From an uncultured Bacteroidales bacterium (lineage in GTDB: Bacteria > Bacteroidota > Bacteroidia > Bacteroidales > Paludibacteraceae): 42,056 nucleotides of DNA. Shown here piece after piece: positions 14,531-21,870 of the stretch. A model generated the notes under the pieces. The model saw nothing but the letters and a program-made list of their open reading frames with translations, had not been told where the DNA came from and did not search any database. The position numbers and the translations under genes are program-made. The stretch is from assembly GCA_902780235.1 (NCBI GenBank), contig CACZEL010000016.1, forward strand, positions 1-42,056. Reading direction: 5' to 3'. Numbering within the stretch: the stretch's first letter is position 1; the number at the start of each line of letters is the position of its first letter.

Positions 14531-15378
14531 AACCAGCAGAATGAAGTGATGATAGGTGCCGCCAACAGCACGCTGTCGAAACGATCCAATGCACCTCCGT
14601 GACCCGGCAGGAATTTACCGGAGTCCTTGACGCCCAACGAGCGTTTCATCAGACTCTCCATGAGGTCGCCCATCGTACCGAAAGCACTAACGAGGAAAGC
14701 AAACAGTCCCGCTACAAACAAGCCCGAATCTGTTCCCGGATGGATGCTGTCGAACCAACCGAAGCGGTTCAGTATGAAAGCTGCTCCGATCGTGAAAGCA
14801 ACGCCGCCGAACAAACCTTCCCAACTCTTCTTGGGACTGATATTCGGCGCCATCTTATGGTTTCCGCCCGATCGTTTGGCAGTCAGCGAACCGACGCAGT
14901 ACGCGCCTGTGTCATTTACCCAAATCAGTACGAACAGCGCCAACAGCAGCCATTTGTCCAGGAAATAAAGGAACAGCATCGATGCCAAAGGCAGGGCGAT
15001 CATCGACTGAGAGATGAGCAAGTTGCCCCAGTTCTTCAGCGGCTGCCCGGATTCGTTCCAAATCTCGTCTAGTAGCGCGAAGATGACAAGCAGCATGTAG
15101 CCCAAGCAGAAGATGTATCCCACCGAACGCAGATTCGCTTCGCTGCCCTCGATCCGCCATGCAAGGCACTGCACCATCATCCATAATATAGTGGTCGTGA
15201 CCAAGGCATAGACGCGCAACGCACGAGGCGAATGAACCAGACGGTGAAACTCATCCACCGCCATGATACAGAACACGAAAAACAGCGCACTGAACGCGTA
15301 CGGACTCCACAGAATACTCCCCACTACGCAGGCTACAAAAACACTCCCGCTCAGGGTTCGTTTGACTAATTCGGACAT
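14503..15378 (-). CDS. cdsA: Phosphatidate cytidylyltransferase, 291 aa
   Basis: CdsA makes CDP-diacylglycerol from CTP and phosphatidate, the branch point of bacterial phospholipid synthesis. The protein has about eight membrane segments. It carries the C-terminal family signature around KDSGKFLPGHGGALDRFDS, with the Mg-binding DRFDS near residue 262. SPKKSWEG (about 182-189) is also diagnostic. It is the first gene after the minus-strand promoter at 15398-15428, and its stop overlaps the acyltransferase start. pssA, which uses its product, is elsewhere in the window. Confidence 0.96.
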   Translation of the reverse strand: MSELVKRTLSGSVFVACVVGSILWSPYAFSALFFVFCIMAVDEFHRLVHSPRALRVYALVTTTILWMMVQCLAWRIEGSEANLRSVGYIFCLGYMLLVIFALLDEIWNESGQPLKNWGNLLISQSMIALPLASMLFLYFLDKWLLLALFVLIWVNDTGAYCVGSLTAKRSGGNHKMAPNISPKKSWEGLFGGVAFTIGAAFILNRFGWFDSIHPGTDSGLFVAGLFAFLVSAFGTMGDLMESLMKRSLGVKDSGKFLPGHGGALDRFDSVLLAAPIITSFCWLCYFIVPLL

Positions 15379-15397
15379 ATTTACATTATTTTGCGTA

Positions 15398-15428
15398 CAA
15401 AATTACTACATTTTTTGCATATATGCAA
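15398..15428 (-). promoter_or_regulatory. Promoter of the cdsA operon
   Basis: The minus strand reads TTGCATATATG from 15428 and TAATTTTG at 15405-15398, in the 23-nt register. Its TTG region is shared with the divergent promoter at 15415-15445. Confidence 0.82.
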
Positions 15429-15445
15429 GAAAATGTGTAACTTTG
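15415..15445 (+). promoter_or_regulatory. Promoter of the small acidic gene and ribF
   Basis: TTGCATATATG from 15415 and TAACTTTG at 15438-15445 give the 23-nt register. The 14-bp palindrome TTGCATATATGCAA (15415-15428) serves as the upstream element of both divergent promoters. The leader to the ATG at 15465 is only about 14 nt. Confidence 0.82.
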
Positions 15446-15464
15446 CAGCGTTTTTTGGAATTTT

Positions 15465-15818
15465 ATGGAAAATAATAGTATTGAAATGGCTCTTTTGGAG
15501 CCCGAAGAGCGCGAATTGGTCGCCTTTATCTACAATGCGATCCCTGCCGAGGATCGAGGTGAGTTAACTGCCGATGACATCCTGTTGGTGCTGGATCTGA
15601 TGGATGACTACCTTGAGGAGCAGGGCCTGCTTCGTGAGGATCCGCAAACTGGTGAGATGGAGTATCTGGAGGGCGATGTCGATGAGACCGAGCAGCTCAA
15701 TTATGTGCTTGCCGGCGTCAAAGAAGAAGGACGTCCGATCTCTGCCGTTCAGATCCAACTCATTCAAGACGCCGAACTCCAATACGGCATCGAAAAAGGC
15801 TACTACGAAGAGGATTGA
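15465..15818 (+). CDS. Small acidic hypothetical protein, 117 aa
   Basis: This highly acidic, mostly helical protein has no signal peptide or membrane segment. Two similar segments, ADDILLVLDLMDDYLEEQGL and VQIQLIQDAELQYGIEKGYY, suggest a helical bundle. Similar short acidic proteins are widespread in Bacteroidota with no assigned function. Its stop overlaps the TTG start of ribF (TTGA at 15815-15818), so the two genes are translationally coupled. The strong promoter and short leader suggest it is well expressed. Confidence 0.8.
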   Translation: MENNSIEMALLEPEERELVAFIYNAIPAEDRGELTADDILLVLDLMDDYLEEQGLLREDPQTGEMEYLEGDVDETEQLNYVLAGVKEEGRPISAVQIQLIQDAELQYGIEKGYYEED

Positions 15819-16669
15819 GACGGATCGCGACCATAGGATTCTTCGACGGGGCGCATAAGGGACATCAGTTCCTGTTCGAGCACTTGCGTCAGGAAGCGGA
15901 TCAGCGGGGACTGACGCCGCTTATCGTGACGTTCCGGCAGCACCCGCGCGTGCTGCTGCAGTCCGACTACGTGCCGCAGTTACTGACCACGGCGGAGGAG
16001 CGGCAGGCATTGCTTAGTGCTTACGGCGAGGTGCTGATGTTGCCTTTCGAGGAAATCCAATCCCTTACGGCGGCAGAGTTCATGACCCTGCTGAGGGATC
16101 GTTACGAGGTCTCGGTGCTGCTCATGGGCTACGACCATCGTTTTGGTGCCGACCGTCTCCATCGTCCGCAGGACTACCGCCGTATAGGCGAAACCTTGGG
16201 CATCGAGGTGCTGACGATGAGCGAGTACGTGGAGGGCGAACTACATGTCTCTTCTACGGAGATACGCTTGGCTTTGGAGAACGGGAATATTGCGGTCGCT
16301 AATGAGCTCCTTGGACGACCCTACAGCCTGAGCGGAACGGTCGTACATGGCAAGGCTTTCGGACGCACGATCGGTTTTCCGACAGCGAACATTCAGCCTA
16401 CGGACCCGCATAAGATCATCCCGAAGACCGGGGTTTACATGGCGCGCATGGATACGCCCACGATGGATAACGCGCCTGCTTTCGTCAATATTGATCCGCA
16501 GGGCATCATTGAAGCGCATATCCCATCGTACAAAGGCGACCTGTATGGTCGTCTGATGGAGATTCGTTTCGAACGGTTTATTCGCGATGAGCGCCGTTTT
16601 GATAGTGCTGAGGCACTGCGCAGACAGATCAAGGACGATATTGATAACATCCTGCGTCCGGACGCATAA
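15815..16669 (+). CDS. ribF: Bifunctional riboflavin kinase / FAD synthetase, 284 aa
   Basis: RibF phosphorylates riboflavin to FMN and adenylates FMN to FAD. The N-terminal adenylyltransferase domain has the HxGH motif as HKGH at residues 14-17, inside TIGFFDGAHKGH, and VSSTEIR near 147-153. The C-terminal kinase domain shows GKAFGRTIGFPTANIQP. The length is near 285-310 residues as expected. The start is TTG, overlapping the stop of the upstream gene. No ATG occurs before the HxGH region, and the resulting short N-terminus (MRRIATIGFFDG) fits the family. Its 3' end overlaps the convergent lipoprotein gene by 41 bp. Confidence 0.95.
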   Translation: MRRIATIGFFDGAHKGHQFLFEHLRQEADQRGLTPLIVTFRQHPRVLLQSDYVPQLLTTAEERQALLSAYGEVLMLPFEEIQSLTAAEFMTLLRDRYEVSVLLMGYDHRFGADRLHRPQDYRRIGETLGIEVLTMSEYVEGELHVSSTEIRLALENGNIAVANELLGRPYSLSGTVVHGKAFGRTIGFPTANIQPTDPHKIIPKTGVYMARMDTPTMDNAPAFVNIDPQGIIEAHIPSYKGDLYGRLMEIRFERFIRDERRFDSAEALRRQIKDDIDNILRPDA

Positions 16670-18026
16670 GCGCACGGCTGACACCGTTCCTATCCGTAGG
16701 ATAGGGTAGTGCAATGATGCTGTCGCCTATGCCTCGTGCCGGACTGAGACTGTCCAACCGAAAATCATAATAGACGTATTCCTTGTATTTATAGAAATTA
16801 TTGACAAACACGGTCGCCGTGTCTTGTCCGATGTAGTTCCCGACAAACGTTCCCGGGTAGTACTGCTCGATCGGCGTTGCAACGACTAACTGGTTCTCCT
16901 GATAGCCGGTGATGATGCTGTTGTAGAACGAAGTGATCGTTTGCGGAGCCGTCTTACTCAAGTTGTCGATATAGACCGCTGCCGCTTCGGGTTTGTAGTT
17001 ATTGTTCGGCTGCAGACGGATGTCGGTGAAGCCGTAGTAGGACGCGACCGTCGTATGCACGAAATCCTGCGTACCGCCTTCACAATAGACGCAGTAGTAC
17101 GCGCAGTTACTGATCTCCGTATTGGTCACCAAGGCATCCACATGCTGCAAGATCAGTCCGTAAAGCGTGTGATTATGGATGCGGCAGCCGTCCATGCGCA
17201 GGTAGGGAAAAGTGCTTGTTCCGGTACTGTAGCAGTACAGTCCCACATTGCCGGACAGGATATCGACATAGTGCAGATCATACTGTTGCTGCTTGTCGGA
17301 TTGCAGGTAGATCCCGTTCCAACTGCCGCCGGCGTAGGCGTAAGGCACCGAGTCAAAGAGCCGGTCCAAACGGTCACCGCGAATGACGATCGGCTGAGCC
17401 AAGGTTCCGAGTGCCGTGACATCGCCCAGACCGTAGATACAAGCGCCGTTATGCATGTACAGCCGTGCACCGGCATCGATGGTGATGTCGCCGTTGATGA
17501 TGAGCGTGTCGAAGATCAGGTACGGACGAACGGCTGTGAAATGGTACCCGCTCAAGGGGTTCTTCTCGCGGATACGCGTCACGTCTTGGCCGTACACCTC
17601 CAAATGAACCGCTTGCGAGACACCGTTTGCCAAGTAAAAATGCAAATTGTCTTCGAGCAGCACCGCATCGTTCTTCTTGAGCCGCTCGGCATAGACGCGT
17701 ACGAAGACGAACGCACTGTCACCGCCGTTGATCGTGAAATCTTTCAGTCGCGCCAAGTCCGGTTCGCCGTCTATATTAACCTCAAACGCATTCGCGTTCT
17801 CCAGTGCCACTCGCTCAATGCGAATAGCGGACTTATTGCGGTTATAGACTAGTAACTGCAAAGCGGCGCTGCCTTGGTCGGTAAACGCGGTATCAAAACG
17901 AAGGGTATCTTTGGAGAAAGACAAGCGCAGCGAAGGATCATCGCTCACCGTGTATTCGCGACAACCCGTCAGAGCAAAGAACAAAGAGCAAAGAACAAAG
18001 ACTAATATGTTTCTTACATGCGTCAT
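16629..18026 (-). CDS. Parallel beta-helix lipoprotein, 465 aa
   Basis: The N-terminus is a lipoprotein signal with lipobox ALTGC near residue 22. An Ig-like N-terminal region (about 30-150) is followed by beta-helix-type repeats rich in short hydrophobic and Asn/Gly turns. Examples are LIINGDITIDAGARLYMHNGA, IYGLGDVTALGTLAQPIVIRG and later IHNHTLYGLILQHVDALVTN. It ends with a DRNGVSRALMRPDAGCYQY motif that is typical of choice-of-anchor/beta-helix surface proteins of Bacteroidota. The role is unknown; binding or processing of polysaccharide is possible. The signal peptide is largely encoded by a heptamer array (17972-17999). It overlaps ribF tail-to-tail by 41 bp. Confidence 0.82.
   Translation of the reverse strand: MTHVRNILVFVLCSLFFALTGCREYTVSDDPSLRLSFSKDTLRFDTAFTDQGSAALQLLVYNRNKSAIRIERVALENANAFEVNIDGEPDLARLKDFTINGGDSAFVFVRVYAERLKKNDAVLLEDNLHFYLANGVSQAVHLEVYGQDVTRIREKNPLSGYHFTAVRPYLIFDTLIINGDITIDAGARLYMHNGACIYGLGDVTALGTLAQPIVIRGDRLDRLFDSVPYAYAGGSWNGIYLQSDKQQQYDLHYVDILSGNVGLYCYSTGTSTFPYLRMDGCRIHNHTLYGLILQHVDALVTNTEISNCAYYCVYCEGGTQDFVHTTVASYYGFTDIRLQPNNNYKPEAAAVYIDNLSKTAPQTITSFYNSIITGYQENQLVVATPIEQYYPGTFVGNYIGQDTATVFVNNFYKYKEYVYYDFRLDSLSPARGIGDSIIALPYPTDRNGVSRALMRPDAGCYQYRP
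17972..17999. repeat. Heptamer array encoding a lipoprotein signal peptide
   Basis: GAGCAAA, GAACAAA, GAGCAAA and GAACAAA on the plus strand are read on the minus strand as the hydrophobic core VFVLCSLFFAL. Confidence 0.93.
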
Positions 18027-18063
18027 CTTTCAGCGTAGCGGTCTTTTTTCTTTTAGCGAAGCG
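18022..18063. repeat. Two units of an AGCGAAGCG-type repeat
   Basis: Units ending AGCGTAGCG (18032-18040) and AGCGAAGCG (18055-18063) are each followed by GTCTTTT. The same motif family makes up the RibBA linker at 8168-8236. The array fills the junction between the lipoprotein and porT genes. Confidence 0.8.
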
Positions 18064-18072
18064 GTCTTTTAT

Positions 18073-18861
18073 CTATTCGAAATTGAAAGTCAGGCAGACA
18101 CAACTGCTTGTCAGACGCTTGATCGCCTCGGAATAAAACGCGTCCTGTGGCGCTAACTCCATACGTCCGTCGGAAGGGTAGAGTTGGTCGGCAAAACCGA
18201 TGCGGTAACTGAGCTGAGGGCAGAACTTAAACCATCGGAAATACAGATCGACACCAAAACCAACCTCGCAGAAATAGTCCATCAGGTTGAGCACGACCGG
18301 TTTCTCGCGGTCACGACTCACGTTGACGCTCACACCGCCTCCGGCAATGACGTAGGGCCGATAGTTACCTTCGCGAGCTGCCGTCCATTTGAGATAGAGC
18401 GGTAGATACACAGGCATCGCCAAGATATCCACTGACGAACCGTGACCGGGACTACCGACTACATCGTGGCCGCTCTCGGTCTTATAACTGATCGTTCGGC
18501 TCATGAACTGCATCCCGGGACAGAAACGCAGACTCAGGTAGTCACACAGCCGAAGGTCGGTCACGAAACCCACATCAAAGCCCGGCAGAATACTGCTCAC
18601 GCGGGCATGGTAGATCTCCGTCTGTCCCGTGAGCGGGTTCGCGATCGGCAACTCGCTATCCGTGACGAAGAACGAACTGAAGTTCAGACCCAACTGAAAA
18701 CCGAAGTGGAAGAGTCTATCATCCACGTACGGCTTGTTCATCGCCTGCTGAGCTTCGCAAGTTGAAAATTGAAAATTGAAAATTGAAAGGAAGAAAAGAA
18801 TGAGAATCCCTTTCACCTTTAAGCTTTCAATTTTCACTAAATATGTCCTTTCACTTTTCAC
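18073..18861 (-). CDS. porT: PorT-family outer-membrane protein, up to 262 aa
   Basis: PorT is a beta-barrel component required for type IX secretion. The mature part begins near RLFHFGFQLGLNFSSF and contains LPGFDVGFVTDLRL and YLSLRFCPGMQF, typical of the PorT family. The barrel ends in a C-terminal phenylalanine-containing strand (CLTFNFE). No ATG start is available. The longest frame begins with GTG at 18859-18861, and internal GTG codons at about 18837 and 18816 are alternatives. All lie in heptamer arrays, and the signal-peptide core FLSIFNFQFST is itself made from TTGAAAA repeats. The gene lies between a barrel receptor and a lipoprotein. Confidence 0.75.
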   Translation of the reverse strand: MKSERTYLVKIESLKVKGILILFFLSIFNFQFSTCEAQQAMNKPYVDDRLFHFGFQLGLNFSSFFVTDSELPIANPLTGQTEIYHARVSSILPGFDVGFVTDLRLCDYLSLRFCPGMQFMSRTISYKTESGHDVVGSPGHGSSVDILAMPVYLPLYLKWTAAREGNYRPYVIAGGGVSVNVSRDREKPVVLNLMDYFCEVGFGVDLYFRWFKFCPQLSYRIGFADQLYPSDGRMELAPQDAFYSEAIKRLTSSCVCLTFNFE

Positions 18862-18881
18862 CTTTCACTTTTCACTTTTCA
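18762..18881. repeat. Three closely spaced heptamer arrays at the porT start
   Basis: TTGAAAA units run 18762-18789. CCTTTCA-type units run 18809-18836 and again 18847-18881. Together they encode the porT N-terminus, provide its GTG starts and form the TGA stop of the upstream receptor gene (18879-18881). Confidence 0.92.
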
Positions 18882-21431
18882 AAACCCGCTATCCGTATGT
18901 CCGTTTCCGCTATCGTCGAAGTCATCGCCTCCGCTATCGGAATCGCCGTCCGGACGACCGCGTCTGCGACCCATCTGGTTTCCGAAGTTATAGGTCAGCG
19001 TCAGGCTGATCGAACGGCTGTGCCAACGGTTCTCGCTGAACTGCCAGAACCCTTCGCCCCACGTCGTATTACGACGTGCACGGCTGTCGAGCAAGTCGCG
19101 TACGTTCAACGCCAGCGCCAACTGCTTGTTGAGGAAAGTATGTCTCAGGCCGATGTCGATCGAGTAACTGTGACTCGTCGTACCTTGCGCTACCACGCGC
19201 GGGGAACGGTAAGCCGCTGTCAACTGTCCGCTGAAATTCTTCGTAAATAGGAACTGCGCGTTAACGCGTACCGATCCGGCGAAGATATTCTGCTTGGGCA
19301 GATTAACTGGGATAGCTACACCTTGGTGCATGATTGTTTGATTGACCGCAGCGATATTGTTCCAATAGAAATTCGCGCTGGTGGTCAGTTGGAGCAACTC
19401 GCCGAACAAGCGGTTCTTGGCTACCAACTCGACTCCTAACTCCTGACGCGTTGCTACATTGAGGTACGTGTTTTTCATCACATTTCCCTCCATGTACTTG
19501 ATGTTCTGCACCGCTCCCTCGCCGTATTTCCAGAATACACCGGCACTCAGCGTGTGACGCTCCCAACTCTTGAGGTAGTTCAGTTCCAAATTATTGGTGT
19601 AGGCGGGTAACAAGTCCACGTTACCGTAACCGATATTCGTGCTATCGCTGAAGTCCATACGTGGATTGATCTGGTGACCCCACGGACGGCGTACACGACG
19701 CGTGTAGTTCAACTGCAACTCATGGCCGTTTCCGAAATCATAGCCGATATACGCACTCGGGAAGAGTTGGAAATACGACGTATCTTTCTTATGCTCCATG
19801 CCGGCGTATGAGTCTTGAATAGCTCCCGTGCCGTCCTTGTAATGAGACTCCAGATGACGCATGTAATACTCGCCACGCAAACCTACCTGCAGCGACAACT
19901 TGTCCCAGAAACGGTTCCCGTACGTGATATAGAGCGCATGGTTCTGGGTCAGACCGTTGAAGTCGGTATAGTACTCGTTCAGTTCTTGTTTATGCGAACC
20001 GTCGGCATTGTTGTTATGGGCATCTGACGAACTGTTACTCCAGTTGCGCGTGTAGTCGTATCCGGCTTCCAAACGGCTCTGCGGCGTCGGTTTCCATTCA
20101 TAATCGGCCTTGATCTCGATACCTTGCTCTTTGCTGAGGCTGTTCTGGCCCTGATAGGTCGTGTCCGTACCTTCGATCTGCGTGTAATCGGTCAGCATGT
20201 TAAAACCGAAATGGTTATACGTTCCGCTGACGTTCAGCTTATGCTCATCCATCTCGAACTGATAGTCGAGGGTCGCGTTACCGCCCGGATGATAGCCCGT
20301 ACCATATTGGTCGCGGGTGTAGGTGCGGTTATTGGCGCTGTTGAGCACATCAACATAGGTGTACGTACGATGGTTATTATTACTCATCGTGAACACTTTC
20401 GGATCGCTCACCATACCAAAACCGGAGATTCCGATCGTGTGGCCTTCTGCGACATGGAAATTAAGACCTCCGCGTGCAAACATACCGCCGCCTTTGTGGG
20501 TCTGACGACCTTCTTGGGTCAAGTGACTCTGAATAAGACTCGAGTCCAACACCTGACTTCCCGTGCCGCTCAGGTTATACCGGTCAGTCGTGCTACCACC
20601 GTTACTCGTGTGGTAGCGGTAGCCGACATTGAAATAACCATCCACCGGACCGGCATTGAAATTGATGTTAAAGCCCACGTTGGCTCCCGGAGGCGTCGTC
20701 CACGGTTCTGCCAGCGCATAGTCGATTCCGGCTTGTACCGAACCGTAATAACCGGCTGCACGGTCTTTTTTCATCACCAGATTGATGATGCCCGAAGTGC
20801 CTTCCGGCGAATACTTTGCAGACGGATTGGTGATCAACTCGATCTTCTCGATCGTACCTGCCGGCATCTGCTGCAGCACCTGTCCGCGGTTCTCGGAGTT
20901 CAAACCGGCCGGCTTACCGTTGATCCATATCTCCACATCCTCGCTGTTGCGCAGACTGATGTTTCCTTCCTGATCGACATCTACCGACGGGATATTCTCC
21001 AACACATCGCTCACCGAAGCGCCCGCCGAAGCGATGTTCTGATCGACGGTGAACACTTTCTTATCCAACTCAAACCGCATGGACGAACCTTGTGCCACGA
21101 CCTCTACATCTTGCAGCGTCTGCGTATCTTCTTTGAGCGCGATACGTCCCACGTTGAGCGGTTTGCCGGCTACGGTGATCTCCTTGCGCTGCTCGCTATA
21201 GCCCATAAACGAAACGACCAATGTGTATTGACCGTCCTTGACGTTCAACGTAAATTCGCCGCTGGCGTCCGTGATCGTACCGGTGATGAGGTTCTCTCCT
21301 TGCATCACACTCACGTTGGCAAAATCAATAGGTTTCTTCGTACCGAAATCCACCGCTTTACCCGTTACTTCTGCGGCAAAGAGGCTGATGGTGAACAACA
21401 GAAAAACCGCAATACTAATGATTTTTTTCAT
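18879..21431 (-). CDS. TonB-dependent receptor-like outer-membrane beta-barrel protein, 850 aa
   Basis: After a signal peptide (1-19) comes a carboxypeptidase-regulatory-like domain (about 20-100: DASGEFTLNVKDGQYTLVVS). A plug domain follows (VSDVLENIPSVDVDQEGNISL; SGIINLVMKK). The rest is a large barrel of the Bacteroidota outer-membrane beta-barrel family. The final barrel strand (LTLTYNFGNQ) is followed by an extra Gly/Asp/Ser-rich tail with an RRRGR stretch. The substrate is unknown; no SusD partner is adjacent, so a glycan-uptake pair is unlikely. It overlaps the aroQ 3' end by 17 bp, indicating coupling within the rho-aroQ transcript. Confidence 0.9.
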   Translation of the reverse strand: MKKIISIAVFLLFTISLFAAEVTGKAVDFGTKKPIDFANVSVMQGENLITGTITDASGEFTLNVKDGQYTLVVSFMGYSEQRKEITVAGKPLNVGRIALKEDTQTLQDVEVVAQGSSMRFELDKKVFTVDQNIASAGASVSDVLENIPSVDVDQEGNISLRNSEDVEIWINGKPAGLNSENRGQVLQQMPAGTIEKIELITNPSAKYSPEGTSGIINLVMKKDRAAGYYGSVQAGIDYALAEPWTTPPGANVGFNINFNAGPVDGYFNVGYRYHTSNGGSTTDRYNLSGTGSQVLDSSLIQSHLTQEGRQTHKGGGMFARGGLNFHVAEGHTIGISGFGMVSDPKVFTMSNNNHRTYTYVDVLNSANNRTYTRDQYGTGYHPGGNATLDYQFEMDEHKLNVSGTYNHFGFNMLTDYTQIEGTDTTYQGQNSLSKEQGIEIKADYEWKPTPQSRLEAGYDYTRNWSNSSSDAHNNNADGSHKQELNEYYTDFNGLTQNHALYITYGNRFWDKLSLQVGLRGEYYMRHLESHYKDGTGAIQDSYAGMEHKKDTSYFQLFPSAYIGYDFGNGHELQLNYTRRVRRPWGHQINPRMDFSDSTNIGYGNVDLLPAYTNNLELNYLKSWERHTLSAGVFWKYGEGAVQNIKYMEGNVMKNTYLNVATRQELGVELVAKNRLFGELLQLTTSANFYWNNIAAVNQTIMHQGVAIPVNLPKQNIFAGSVRVNAQFLFTKNFSGQLTAAYRSPRVVAQGTTSHSYSIDIGLRHTFLNKQLALALNVRDLLDSRARRNTTWGEGFWQFSENRWHSRSISLTLTYNFGNQMGRRRGRPDGDSDSGGDDFDDSGNGHTDSGF

Positions 21432-21837
21432 CCAAAATCCATTTTACTGCCTGTGCATAGCCGTCGGTACCTTGACCGATGATGCTATGCGCACAGACAT
21501 CTGTAAGTAAACTATGCTGCCGGAATGGTTCGCGTTGGGAGATGTCGCTGATATGTACTTCTACCACCGGCACTTCGCTCTCTTCCACCGCATCGCGTAG
21601 CGCTACGCTCGTGTGCGTGTATCCGCCCGCGTTTAATATTATTCCGTCGCCATCAAAGGCTTGAATCTGATCAATCAGATCTCCTTCGTGGTTCGATTGC
21701 ACATACGTGAAGAAGACCTCCGGCCATTGTCGCTGGATATCCAACAAAATCTGTGCCATCGTCCGCGTACCGTATATCTCCGGTTTACGCATCCCCAGAC
21801 GATTCAGATTCGGTCCGTTTAAGATCAAAATCTTCAA
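21415..21837 (-). CDS. aroQ: Type II 3-dehydroquinate dehydratase, 140 aa
   Basis: AroQ removes water from 3-dehydroquinate in the shikimate pathway. The family hallmarks are present: ILILNGPNLNRLG at the N-terminus, the loop tyrosine region (PEIYG), NAGGYTHTSVALRDA and VEVHISDI. The length of 140 aa is standard. The start is TTG (21835-21837), giving the expected MKILILNGPN. It lies at the edge of an AATTTTT heptamer array that fills the gap to rho. Its 3' end overlaps the receptor gene. Confidence 0.96.
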   Translation of the reverse strand: MKILILNGPNLNRLGMRKPEIYGTRTMAQILLDIQRQWPEVFFTYVQSNHEGDLIDQIQAFDGDGIILNAGGYTHTSVALRDAVEESEVPVVEVHISDISQREPFRQHSLLTDVCAHSIIGQGTDGYAQAVKWILDEKNH

Positions 21838-21870
21838 TTTTTAATTCTTAATTTTTAATTTTTAATTCTG
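21836..21870. repeat. Five-unit heptamer array (AATTTTT/AATTCTT)
   Basis: AATTTTT, AATTCTT, AATTTTT, AATTTTT and AATTCTG run in exact register between rho and aroQ. The first unit overlaps the TTG start of aroQ. Confidence 0.93.

Noticed and set aside
20124-21482. Plus-strand reading frame of 452 codons opposite the receptor gene
   Set aside because: It mirrors the codon structure of the minus-strand beta-barrel gene and shows no domain, signal or promoter.
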